Of a stretch of 12,621 nt of DNA, positions 5,890 through 12,621 are shown piece by piece (the first letter of the stretch is position 1; each line of letters starts with the position of its first letter). Source of the DNA: Gammaproteobacteria bacterium (GTDB taxonomy: Bacteria; Pseudomonadota; Gammaproteobacteria; Steroidobacterales; Steroidobacteraceae); the NCBI GenBank assembly GCA_030040235.1, contig JASHUC010000151.1, positions 1 through 12,621 on the forward strand, written 5' to 3'. A program made the translations under genes and the position numbers. The notes under the pieces were generated by a model. It ran no database searches, was not told where the DNA came from, and saw only the letters and a list, made by a program, of their open reading frames with translations.

Positions 5890-8418
5890 TCAACTCATTG
5901 ATAGACCGCTCATCCGCGACGTGATCTCGATGGGCACCTCGTGGACGTGCCAGATCCGGGCGCAGTACTCGCGCACGCTGCGATCGGAGGAGAAGCGGCC
6001 GGAGCGAGCGGTGTTCAAAATCGACATGCGTGTCCAGCGCTCCGCATCGCGATACGCCGCCTCGACCTGCTGCTGGCATTGCACGTAGCTTGCATAATCG
6101 GCGAGCGCCAAATATGGATCGTGCTGCAACCAATGTTCGATCAACGGGCGAAACAGTCCCGGATCGTCGCGGGAAAAGAAGCCGTCCCGTACGAGGTCCA
6201 GCACCTCACGCAGCTCCGATTGCTCTCGGTACACATCGATCGGGTGATAGCCCTCGGTCAGCCGTCGCTCCACCTCGGCGGCGGTCAACCCGAACAAGAA
6301 GAAGTTCTCCGGGCCGACCGCCTCCCGGATCTCGACGTTCGCGCCGTCGAGCGTGCCGATCGTCACTGCGCCGTTCATCATGAATTTCATGTTGCCGGTC
6401 CCCGAAGCCTCCTTCCCGGCGGTGGAGATCTGTTCGGATAGGTCGGCCGCGGGGTAGATGCGCTGGGCGGTAGAGACATTGAAATCCGGCAGAAAGACTA
6501 CCCGCAACATCTTGCGCGCGCGCGCGTCCCGCTCGATGGTCCTGCCGACGGCGGTGATCAGGCGGATGATCAACTTCGCGAGCTCGTAGCCAGGCGCCGC
6601 CTTGCCTGCAAATACGAACACGCGCGGGTCGAGCGACAGGTGCGGGTCGGACTTCAGGCGACAGTATCGTCCGATCACGTGCAGTACGTTGAGGTGCTGG
6701 CGCTTGTATTCGTGAATGCGCTTGACCTGCACGTCGAACATCGCTCGCGGATCGACAGCGATGCCGGTGCGCTCTTGGATCAATTGAGCGAGGCCGGTCT
6801 TGTTGGCGCATTTGATGTCGCGCCACTGCGTGCGGAAGTTCGCATCCTCGATCAGCGGCTCGAGCCGTTGCAGCTGCTCCAGGTCCGTGACCCATCGCGC
6901 GCCGATCGCATGCGTGATGCAGCGGGCGAGCCGCGGATTCGCGAGCGCCAACCAGCGCCGCGGCGTTACGCCGTTCGTCGCATTGGTAAATTTCTCCGGC
7001 CAGAGGTCATGAAAGTCGCGCAGTACGCTCTGTCGCAGTAGCTCGGAGTGCAGCCGCGCCACGCCGTTCACCGCGTGGCTCGCGACGCTGGCGAGGTGCG
7101 CCATGCGTACGTAGCGCTCACCGCTCTCGTCGATCAGCGACATGCGCGCAATTCGTTCGCCATCTCCGGGGAACGCGCTGCGCACTTCATGGAGGAAGCG
7201 CGCGTTGATCTCGTAGATGATCTCCAGGTGGCGCGGCAGCATGCTTCCGAAGAGCCCGAGCGACCAGCGCTCGAGCGCCTCAGGCAGCAGGGTATGATTG
7301 GTATAGGCGAACGTCGCGCGCGTGATCGACCAGGCGCGCTCCCATTCGAGCTTCAGCTCGTCGATGAGCAAACGCATGAGCTCGGCAATCGCAATCGACG
7401 GATGAGTGTCATTGAGCTGCACGGCGAACTTCTCGTGGAAGCGCTCCGGGGGGATGTTCTGTACCCGCAGGATGCGCAGCATGTCCTGCAGAGAAGCGCT
7501 CACAAAGAAGTATTGCTGCTCGAGCCGTAGCGCCTTGCCCTGCAAAGGCTCATCGTTCGGATAGAGCACCTTGGTGAGGTTCTCGGAGACGACCTTCTGA
7601 TTGACCGCGCCCCGGTAGTCCCCGCGATTGAATACCGAAAGATCGAACGCTTCCGACGCCTCGGCGCGCCATAGACGCAGCGTGTTCGCGGTGTTGACGC
7701 GATAGCCGAGGATCGGGGTGTCGTACGGGACCGCCATGACGGTACGAGCGGGCATCCAGCGCACCGCCAGACGCCCTCGGTCATCGCTGTAGCGCTCGGT
7801 GCGGCCGCCGAACTTTACCTCGACCGCCCATTCGGGGCGCGCGATCTCCCAGGGATTGCCGTAGCGCAACCACGTGTCCGTCTTCTCGAGCTGACGGCCC
7901 TCGACGATCTGCTGGCGGAATATGCCGTGCTCGTAGCGAATGCCGTAGCCGAGCGCCGGCACCTGTAGCGTCGCAAGCGAGTCGATGAAGCAGGCTGCGA
8001 GTCGCCCGAGCCCGCCGTTTCCGAGCCCCGGCTCATCCTCTTCGCACAGCAGCTCATCGAGCACCAGCCCGAGCTCGGCTACGGCTTGACGCACGACATC
8101 GTGAATTCCGAGATTGAGCAGGTTATTCGCGAGGTGCGGACCGATTAGGTATTCGGCCGACAAGTAGCAGACCGTGCGCGATCCGAGCTCCGTATAAGTA
8201 GCCGCGGTGTTGATCCACCGCTGCATCATGCGGTCGCGGATCGTGTAGGCGAGCGCCAGGTAATAGTCCTTGCGGGTCGCGAGAGCGGGGAATTTGCCCT
8301 GAATGTAGTACAGGTTGTCGAGGAATGCCTGTTTGAGCGCCGGTTGACTCAAGCCGACGCGTGGCCCCTCCATCGGGTGTTCCGGTTGTTGGACAGGCAA
8401 GGGATACGGGCGACTCAC
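5890..8418 (-). CDS. glgP: Glycogen/maltodextrin phosphorylase
   Basis: An 842-residue GT35 phosphorylase of full length, which releases glucose 1-phosphate from the non-reducing ends of glycogen or maltodextrin using phosphate. It shows the signature EDEPGLGNGGLGRLAACF (127-144), the substrate-region motif VQLNDTHPSIAIAELMR (333-349), VKRIHEYKRQHLN (565-577), and the pyridoxal-phosphate site EASGTGNMKFMMNGA (670-684) with Lys678 as the Schiff-base residue, then GTLDGANVEI. The N-terminal regulatory extension of animal enzymes is absent, as usual in bacteria. The start is a GTG at 8418 with GGGGAGGGG about eight bases upstream. It follows the alpha-E gene by 28 nt on the same strand, suggesting a shared transcript, and no other glycogen gene is in the window. 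Whether it prefers glycogen or maltodextrin cannot be read from sequence. Confidence 0.97.
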   Translation of the reverse strand: MSRPYPLPVQQPEHPMEGPRVGLSQPALKQAFLDNLYYIQGKFPALATRKDYYLALAYTIRDRMMQRWINTAATYTELGSRTVCYLSAEYLIGPHLANNLLNLGIHDVVRQAVAELGLVLDELLCEEDEPGLGNGGLGRLAACFIDSLATLQVPALGYGIRYEHGIFRQQIVEGRQLEKTDTWLRYGNPWEIARPEWAVEVKFGGRTERYSDDRGRLAVRWMPARTVMAVPYDTPILGYRVNTANTLRLWRAEASEAFDLSVFNRGDYRGAVNQKVVSENLTKVLYPNDEPLQGKALRLEQQYFFVSASLQDMLRILRVQNIPPERFHEKFAVQLNDTHPSIAIAELMRLLIDELKLEWERAWSITRATFAYTNHTLLPEALERWSLGLFGSMLPRHLEIIYEINARFLHEVRSAFPGDGERIARMSLIDESGERYVRMAHLASVASHAVNGVARLHSELLRQSVLRDFHDLWPEKFTNATNGVTPRRWLALANPRLARCITHAIGARWVTDLEQLQRLEPLIEDANFRTQWRDIKCANKTGLAQLIQERTGIAVDPRAMFDVQVKRIHEYKRQHLNVLHVIGRYCRLKSDPHLSLDPRVFVFAGKAAPGYELAKLIIRLITAVGRTIERDARARKMLRVVFLPDFNVSTAQRIYPAADLSEQISTAGKEASGTGNMKFMMNGAVTIGTLDGANVEIREAVGPENFFLFGLTAAEVERRLTEGYHPIDVYREQSELREVLDLVRDGFFSRDDPGLFRPLIEHWLQHDPYLALADYASYVQCQQQVEAAYRDAERWTRMSILNTARSGRFSSDRSVREYCARIWHVHEVPIEITSRMSGLSMS

Positions 8419-8446
8419 GAGGTATCCCCTCCCCGCCTAGCCCGAA

Positions 8447-9433
8447 TCATCGATATACGGCCGCCAAGGGCCGACATGCGATCGGTTCGAGCGCGGTCGC
8501 TTGTGGGAAATAGGTGGCGCTCAATTGCTCGTGCACGAGCGTGAGGTGCCGTTGCAGCTCATCGATGAGCTCGTGCAGGCTCGGTGCATCGATTGCGGCA
8601 AGCTCTGCCTTGTGAAGAAAGCGACGGGCCGTCGCCAGCCGCTCGCGTACCTCACCGCTGCGCGGCAGTTGCTCCAGCTGCTGCTGCATCTGTCTGAGGC
8701 ACGTGAGGCACGAGCGCGGAAACAGGGCATCTCGCAAGGCGAACTCCAGTACCCCCGTCCGCTCGACCCGCGTGGGACGCGCGAGCCGGTACATCTCGTA
8801 ACCGGACAGCGTGTGCAGCACGCTCATCCATTGAACGGTATCGAACGCGCGCGGCTCGGCCGTATCGGGGCGCAGCTGTGCGCAGCGCACGTCGATGATC
8901 CGGCTGGTCATGTCGGCGCGCTCGAGATCACGGCCGAGAGCCATGAAGCTATGGGCGTGATTGCGGCTCATGGTCCCTTCGAGCATTCCGGTCAGCGTCT
9001 GTGAGATGAGAACGCTGCGCCTGAGGAATTCGAAGCGATCTCGGCGCGCCAATCCGGCATGCAGGTCTTCGGAGAACCGTATGAAGAAGCCGTTGAACTC
9101 CTCCCAGGATTCGGCCGGTAGCACATCGCGAAGTGTGCGCGCGTTCTCGCGCACCGCCGTCAACGAGCTCAGGATCGATCCCGGATTGCCACGATCGGCC
9201 ACCAGGAAGTGCACCACGTCGCGCTCCTCGGCACGCGGTGCGTTCGTCCCGCGGCGCTCATCGAACATAGCGCGGCTACCGGTGATATCGATCAGCGGTA
9301 ACCAGCCTGGCGCGACTTCGGCCGGCAGATCGAGGAGCAGGTGCATATGGACCCTGATCAGGCGAGCGGTGTCCTCGGCCCGCTCCAGGTAGCGTGCCAA
9401 CCAGTAGACGTTTTCGACCGTGCGGGCGAGCAT
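8447..9433 (-). CDS. Alpha-E domain-containing protein (DUF403)
   Basis: A 328-residue, mostly helical cytoplasmic protein of the alpha-E family. The N-terminus MLARTVENVYWLARYLERAE (1-20) is the family hallmark. Further typical segments are LTAVRENARTLRDVL (91-105), EEFNGFF (111-117) and MALGRDLERADMTSRIID (164-181). A basic helical C-terminal region ends with LHELIDELQRHLTLVHEQLSATYF. No enzyme activity is known; the family nearly always travels with a circularly permuted ATP-grasp protein and a transglutaminase-like protein, and is thought to assist them. Here it starts four bases after the ATP-grasp stop (TGAAACGATG), so the two are translationally linked. No clear ribosome site precedes the ATG, consistent with reinitiation after the upstream stop. 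Function in this organism is inferred from context. Confidence 0.93.
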   Translation of the reverse strand: MLARTVENVYWLARYLERAEDTARLIRVHMHLLLDLPAEVAPGWLPLIDITGSRAMFDERRGTNAPRAEERDVVHFLVADRGNPGSILSSLTAVRENARTLRDVLPAESWEEFNGFFIRFSEDLHAGLARRDRFEFLRRSVLISQTLTGMLEGTMSRNHAHSFMALGRDLERADMTSRIIDVRCAQLRPDTAEPRAFDTVQWMSVLHTLSGYEMYRLARPTRVERTGVLEFALRDALFPRSCLTCLRQMQQQLEQLPRSGEVRERLATARRFLHKAELAAIDAPSLHELIDELQRHLTLVHEQLSATYFPQATALEPIACRPLAAVYR

Positions 9434-9437
9434 CGTT

Positions 9438-10889
9438 TCAGGCGTCGGTATCGACGACCCAGGTGTCCTTGCTGCCGCCGCCCTGGCTGGAATTGACCAC
9501 GAATGAGCCCTGGCGCAGCGCTACGCGCGTCAGGCCGCCCGTGGTGACGTAGGTCTGTGGACCACTCAGGATGAAGGGGCGCAGATCGACGTGACGGGGC
9601 TCGAGGCGCCCTCCAGTGAAGGTCGGCACCGTCGACAACGCGATGAGGGGTTGCGCGATGTACTGGCGGGGCGAGCGCTTGAGCGCCTCAGCGAATTGCG
9701 CGCGCTCGCTCGGGGCAGAACTCGGTCCAATGAGCATGCCGTAACCGCCCGAACCATCGATGGTCTTGACGACCAATTCATCGAGATGCGCCAGAACATG
9801 ATCGAGCTCGAGCGGCTCGCAGCAACGCCACGAAGGGACGTTGGGCAGGATCGCGTCTTCTCCCAGGTAATAGCGGATCATCTCCGGGACGTAGGTATAG
9901 ATCAGCTTGTCGTCGGCAACGCCGGCTCCGGGTGCGTTGACGAGCGCGACGTTTCCTTTGGACCAAGCTCGCATCAAGCGGCGCACCCCGAGGGTGGAAT
10001 CCTCGCGAAAGACCTCCGGATCGAGGAATTCATCGTCGATGCGCCGGTAGATGACATCGACGCGCGTCCAACCCTGCACCGTCTGCATGTAGACGCAGTC
10101 GTCATCGAGCACGGCGAGGTCGCGTCCTTCGACCAGCTCGCAACCCATCTGCCGGGCGAGGTACGCGTGCTCGAAATACGCGGAGTTGTGAATTCCGGGC
10201 GTCAGCACGACGATCTCGGCACGCTGCTCTGCCCGTGGGGAAAGTGCCGTGAGCAGCTCATGCAATCTCGAGGGATAGTCATCCACCGGGAGGATCGCGG
10301 TGCTGTCGAACACCTCGGGGAATACGCGCTTGATGACGTGCCGGTTCTCGATCATGTATGAGACGCCGGAGGGCACCCGCAGGTTGTCCTCCAGCACATA
10401 CACAGTGCCGTCCTGGTCACGAACCAGATCGGTCCCGCAGATGTGCGCCCAGCAAGCGAATGCGGGACTTATGCCGACGCACTCGCGGCGGAAGTTGCTC
10501 GAGGAGGCGATCAGACCGGCCGGCAGCAGCCCATCGGCGACTATCCGCTGCTCGTGGTAGACATCGTCGATGAAAAGATTCAGCGCCGCCGCGCGCTGAC
10601 GTAAACCTGCCTCGATGCGGAGCCATTCGCGGCGCGAGATGGTGCGCGGAACGACGTCGAGCGGCCAGGCACGATCGATGGATCCGCCCTCCTCGTGGTA
10701 CACGGTGAAGGTAATGCCCATCGAGCGAATGGCAAGTTCCGCGGCGCGCTGGCGCAGATCGAGATCAGCCTCATCGAGCTCGCGCAGGTAGCCCATGAGC
10801 GCGCGCGCCCCGGCGCGCGGGTCGCCATTCGGCGCAACCAACTCATCATAGTGTCCGGGCGCTCTGTAGGCGCTCCAATCGATCTGCAT
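9438..10889 (-). CDS. Circularly permuted type 2 ATP-grasp protein (predicted amidoligase)
   Basis: A 483-residue protein of the circularly permuted ATP-grasp family (formerly DUF404/DUF407), close to the usual length. Landmarks in order: the N-terminal YDEL element (14-17), FTVYHEEGGSIDRAWPLDVVPR (61-82 region), YVLEDNLRVPSGVSY (164-178) with the acidic residues expected for metal and ATP binding, VVLTPG (227-232), NAPGAGVADDK (318-328), the Lys and glycine-rich loop VVKTIDGSGGYGM (373-385), HVDLRPFI (433-440) and the C-terminal SSQGGGSKDTWV (467-478). The fold joins a carboxylate to an amine using ATP; published comparative work predicts peptide or amide ligation for this family, but the substrate is unknown. 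It lies between the transglutaminase gene, 170 nt upstream, and the alpha-E gene, four bases downstream. The ATG at 10889 has only a weak ribosome site. Confidence 0.94.
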   Translation of the reverse strand: MQIDWSAYRAPGHYDELVAPNGDPRAGARALMGYLRELDEADLDLRQRAAELAIRSMGITFTVYHEEGGSIDRAWPLDVVPRTISRREWLRIEAGLRQRAAALNLFIDDVYHEQRIVADGLLPAGLIASSSNFRRECVGISPAFACWAHICGTDLVRDQDGTVYVLEDNLRVPSGVSYMIENRHVIKRVFPEVFDSTAILPVDDYPSRLHELLTALSPRAEQRAEIVVLTPGIHNSAYFEHAYLARQMGCELVEGRDLAVLDDDCVYMQTVQGWTRVDVIYRRIDDEFLDPEVFREDSTLGVRRLMRAWSKGNVALVNAPGAGVADDKLIYTYVPEMIRYYLGEDAILPNVPSWRCCEPLELDHVLAHLDELVVKTIDGSGGYGMLIGPSSAPSERAQFAEALKRSPRQYIAQPLIALSTVPTFTGGRLEPRHVDLRPFILSGPQTYVTTGGLTRVALRQGSFVVNSSQGGGSKDTWVVDTDA

Positions 10890-10928
10890 GCCGCGCGCTC
10901 ACGAGCGATCATTGCGATCTGCACGACG

Positions 10929-10957
10929 AACATATCAACGGGGATCATCGCAGGCAA
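10929..10957 (-). promoter_or_regulatory. Weak sigma70-like promoter before the ATP-grasp gene
   Basis: Reading the minus strand, TTGCCT (10957-10952) and TATGTT (10934-10929) are separated by exactly 17 nt and lie about 40 nt before the ATP-grasp start. Each box matches the consensus at four of six positions. This could give the ATP-grasp, alpha-E and phosphorylase genes their own start of transcription in addition to any read-through from the transglutaminase gene. A match this weak can arise by chance. Confidence 0.22.
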
Positions 10958-10999
10958 ACCATTCCGGCGGCATGCTGAGAATTGGTGCAATCTCGCACT

Positions 11000-11024
11000 G
11001 CCTCGCTCCAAAGTGGTGCGAGGC
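11000..11024. other. Stem-loop in the transglutaminase/ATP-grasp gap
   Basis: The arms GCCTCGC (11000-11006) and GCGAGGC (11018-11024) pair perfectly. Inside them, after a T·T mismatch, CCA and TGG pair to leave a three-base loop, so the 25 nt fold almost completely. No run of T follows on either strand, so it is not a textbook terminator. An mRNA-processing or stability hairpin that sets different levels for the two flanking genes is possible. Confidence 0.4.
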
Positions 11025-11039
11025 TCGCGCCCGCTGCCA

Positions 11040-11058
11040 CTCGCGGTTGTTTCGCGAG
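11040..11058. other. Stem-loop just after the transglutaminase stop codon
   Basis: CTCGCG (11040-11045) and CGCGAG (11053-11058) form a perfect six-pair GC-rich stem with a seven-base loop. On the minus strand it begins one base after the TGA of the transglutaminase gene. There is no T tract, so Rho-independent termination is doubtful; partial termination or 3'-end protection is possible. Confidence 0.38.
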
Positions 11059-11059
11059 C

Positions 11060-11944
11060 TCAGGTGGTCGTGATCTGGACGCTGACCGACATCGCGAGGT
11101 GCGCGTCCGGCGCCCCGATGAAAGAACCGGAAAGCGGAATCGCCTGCGACGGATCGCGCGTCACGGCAACGCGTATCAAATTGCGGCCCCCGACGAGTGC
11201 ATTCGTGGGATCGTACTCGACCCAGCCGGCACCTGGCAGATACACTTGTACCCAGGCGTGCGTCGAGCCCCCGCCGACCAGCTCTGCCCCGGCGCCGACG
11301 CGTGCATCGTCGTATAGGTAACCCGATACGAACCGGGCACCCAGTCCGAGCGTGCGCACCGCTTCCATCATGAACAGCGCGAAGTCACGGCAACTGCCGC
11401 TGCCACGCTCGAGCGTCTCGACCGGCGATTGAACCCCGGCGGCTTGCCGTACCTCGTAGCCGAAGCCCTTCTTGATCGCAAGAGTGAGTGCATTGAGCAC
11501 CTCGAGGGTTCCCGCCTGCGAGTCGAGCTCGAGCAGCGAGCGCACCCACGCCTCGATTCGATGCTCCGGATCGGCGTAGTGCCGTTCGCGGGTACGCCCG
11601 AGATCCCCGATATCGCTGTCCGAGTATTGGAACGGTAGGCGGCAGGCATACCCATCGACGAGAATCGCTTCGGGACTTGCCGGGAAATGCTCTGCGCGAA
11701 AGTCCGACGTGACGTCGAGTCTCCGCGTCCGGACTGAGCTGTCGAACTCCACGATTGCGATGGAATTACCGAAAACGTCGTGGATCCATCGTACCTCCGT
11801 TGGTGCCGGATCAATCGTCAAAGCGGCATCGAGCAGACGCAAGTCGTGGCTGTCACGCGGACGCGTCATGAGCCGGTGCTCGCCGAGTTGCACGGGGCTG
11901 CGGTATTCGTAGGACGTGCGATGCTGGATTCTCAGAATGCTCAT
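11060..11944 (-). CDS. Transglutaminase-like cysteine protease family protein
   Basis: A 294-residue cytoplasmic protein. The N-terminal beta-rich domain (about 1-85, opening with MSILRIQHRTSYEYRSPVQL) is the bacterial transglutaminase-like N domain. The C-terminal core carries the complete papain-like triad: Cys185 in GSGSCRDFAL, His229 in GGSTHAWVQVYLPG and Asp245 in WVEYDPTN. Family members are predicted to act as peptidases or amidases and commonly sit beside ATP-grasp and alpha-E genes, as here, so it may cleave or trim the product of the ligase. I start at the ATG at 11944 because the N domain begins there. The frame stays open upstream to a TTG at 12127, but those residues do not look like part of the family. 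The ribosome site before 11944 is weak. It is divergent from the secreted hydrolase gene at 12254. Confidence 0.93.
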   Translation of the reverse strand: MSILRIQHRTSYEYRSPVQLGEHRLMTRPRDSHDLRLLDAALTIDPAPTEVRWIHDVFGNSIAIVEFDSSVRTRRLDVTSDFRAEHFPASPEAILVDGYACRLPFQYSDSDIGDLGRTRERHYADPEHRIEAWVRSLLELDSQAGTLEVLNALTLAIKKGFGYEVRQAAGVQSPVETLERGSGSCRDFALFMMEAVRTLGLGARFVSGYLYDDARVGAGAELVGGGSTHAWVQVYLPGAGWVEYDPTNALVGGRNLIRVAVTRDPSQAIPLSGSFIGAPDAHLAMSVSVQITTT

Positions 11945-12253
11945 GAGGATGCCCGAGGCAACGGCCGCGCAGTGTACGAATCCCGCTGCGGGTGCCGCAA
12001 GTCGGGGACGAACAATGGCGGCGACTCTCAAGACCTGACCTCGAGCTCGCGTCAGAGACTTTCGCGCCTGGCGGCGGGTATACATTTCCCTGGCAAACTC
12101 AATGACTTGCGGATCGGTGCGTTCCAAAGCTCCCTGCGCTCGTCACCCCCGGCGAATGCGCTAAGCTGTTGCACGCAACAGATCGGAGCGAATCGAATGC
12201 ATCCCTCGGGATTCGAACGGATGACGGCGATGGGCGTGGCCCGGTGAGGAGTT
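11945..12253. promoter_or_regulatory. Divergent intergenic region of the transglutaminase and secreted hydrolase genes
   Basis: These 309 nt separate two divergent starts and must hold both promoters, though I could not pick a convincing -35/-10 pair for either. The clearest structure is the palindrome at 12166-12181. GAGGAG (12246-12251) lies just before the plus-strand ATG. The minus-strand frame of the transglutaminase remains open through 11945-12127 with possible TTG (12127) and ATG (12085) starts. No other gene is supported here. Confidence 0.4.
12166..12181. promoter_or_regulatory. Palindrome CTGTTGC-AC-GCAACAG, operator candidate
   Basis: Two perfect seven-base arms are separated by only two bases, in a spot 73 nt upstream of the secreted hydrolase ATG and 222 nt upstream of the transglutaminase ATG. 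The tight spacing suits a dimeric helix-turn-helix repressor better than an RNA hairpin, whose loop would be too small unless the inner pair opens. No cognate regulator gene is adjacent. Confidence 0.38.
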
Positions 12254-12621
12254 ATGTGGCGTAGGCGCTTCGGAGTTCTGTTGAGTGTTGCGCTCGGCCT
12301 TGCCGAAATTCAGGCGCGCGCTTCCTCGTCAGTGCCCGTTCCGCAAGTGAGCGGCCCCATTGCATCGCCCGATATTCCGGGCGCGCCATCGCACAATTAC
12401 ACTTTCTTTGCCTCCAACCATAACCTCGCATCTCACGGGTATTTGGAAGAGGAATTCTTCATCAAGGGAAGAGCAAGGACCTACAACACCCCGCCAGGGG
12501 CAACCGGCACCGTCAAGGACAGTGGCCTCCCCTATCTCACGCGTATCGTGGTGCGCCGTCCCGCCGATCCCAAACGCTTCAACGGCACCGTGCTGGTGGA
12601 ATGGGACAATGTCACCAACCT
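12254..12621 (+). CDS. Secreted alpha/beta hydrolase domain protein, Abhydrolase_10-like (partial, cut by the right edge)
   Basis: The first 122 codons are visible and open to the window end. An N-terminal signal peptide is clear: MWRRRFGVLLSVALGLAEIQ, then a likely cleavage after ARA (about residue 23), so the protein is exported. The mature part begins VPVPQVSGPIASPDIPG, then NYTFFASNHNLASHGYLEEEF, GRARTYNTPPG, PYLTRIVVRRPADPKRFNGT and VLVEWDNVTN. I recognise this as the N-terminal half of the large alpha/beta hydrolase domain family (Abhydrolase_10), which is uncharacterised and common in proteobacteria that degrade steroids and aromatics. The catalytic residues lie beyond the window. The ATG at 12254 has GAGGAG just upstream, two bases closer than ideal. 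It is divergent from the transglutaminase gene and behind the 12166-12181 palindrome. Confidence 0.82.
   Translation, partial: MWRRRFGVLLSVALGLAEIQARASSSVPVPQVSGPIASPDIPGAPSHNYTFFASNHNLASHGYLEEEFFIKGRARTYNTPPGATGTVKDSGLPYLTRIVVRRPADPKRFNGTVLVEWDNVTN

Noticed and set aside
6515..6526. Run of alternating GC inside the phosphorylase gene
   Set aside because: It encodes ordinary Ala/Arg codons of the protein, so it is a by-product of high GC codon use and not a repeat element.
9591..10361. 256-residue open frame on the plus strand opposite the ATP-grasp gene
   Set aside because: It is a complementary-strand shadow of a recognised family, with no motif of its own.
10695..11321. 208-residue plus-strand open frame spanning the ATP-grasp/transglutaminase gap
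   Set aside because: It crosses two real minus-strand genes and both hairpins, and its sequence shows no protein-like pattern.
11780..12247. 155-residue plus-strand open frame over the transglutaminase start and the divergent gap
   Set aside because: It is antisense to the transglutaminase N domain over much of its length and has no recognisable domain; the real plus-strand gene starts at 12254 in another frame.

Overview
The window is high-GC bacterial DNA with dense, mostly leaderless gene packing. The mix of a MacB/FtsX-type export permease pair, LysR control of small alpha/beta hydrolase and SDR genes, a transglutaminase/ATP-grasp/alpha-E cluster, glycogen phosphorylase and a secreted Abhydrolase_10-like protein points to a free-living proteobacterium. 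By recall of the families only, a Steroidobacteraceae-like gammaproteobacterium would fit, but no marker gene is present to prove this. No tRNA, rRNA, CRISPR array, transposase or integrase was seen.

Layout. (1) Bases 1-1453, minus strand: two ABC-transporter permease genes in tandem with touching ends. The second runs off the left edge and no ATPase gene is in view. (2) Bases 1714-2451, plus: a classical SDR oxidoreductase behind a possible promoter overlapping an inverted repeat. (3) Bases 2482-5868: a LysR-type regulator on the minus strand, divergent from a three-gene plus-strand operon (alpha/beta hydrolase, Asp-nucleophile alpha/beta hydrolase, SDR). This looks like a small LysR-controlled catabolic or detoxification module of unknown substrate. 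Two of its three enzymes lack a textbook catalytic residue: Ala instead of the nucleophile Ser in the first hydrolase, and Gly instead of Lys in the YxxxK motif of the SDR. (4) Bases 11944 down to 5890, minus: transglutaminase-like protease, circularly permuted ATP-grasp protein, alpha-E protein and glycogen phosphorylase, all in one direction. The first three form a widely conserved cluster whose chemistry is only predicted (peptide or amide ligation plus cleavage). The phosphorylase follows 28 nt after the alpha-E gene and may share its transcript. (5) From 12254, plus: the start of a secreted Abhydrolase_10-like protein, cut by the right edge and divergent from the transglutaminase, with a 16-bp palindrome between them.

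The most interesting parts are the ATP-grasp/alpha-E/transglutaminase cluster joined to glycogen phosphorylase, and the LysR-controlled operon with non-canonical active sites. All functional statements rest on motif reading without any database search.
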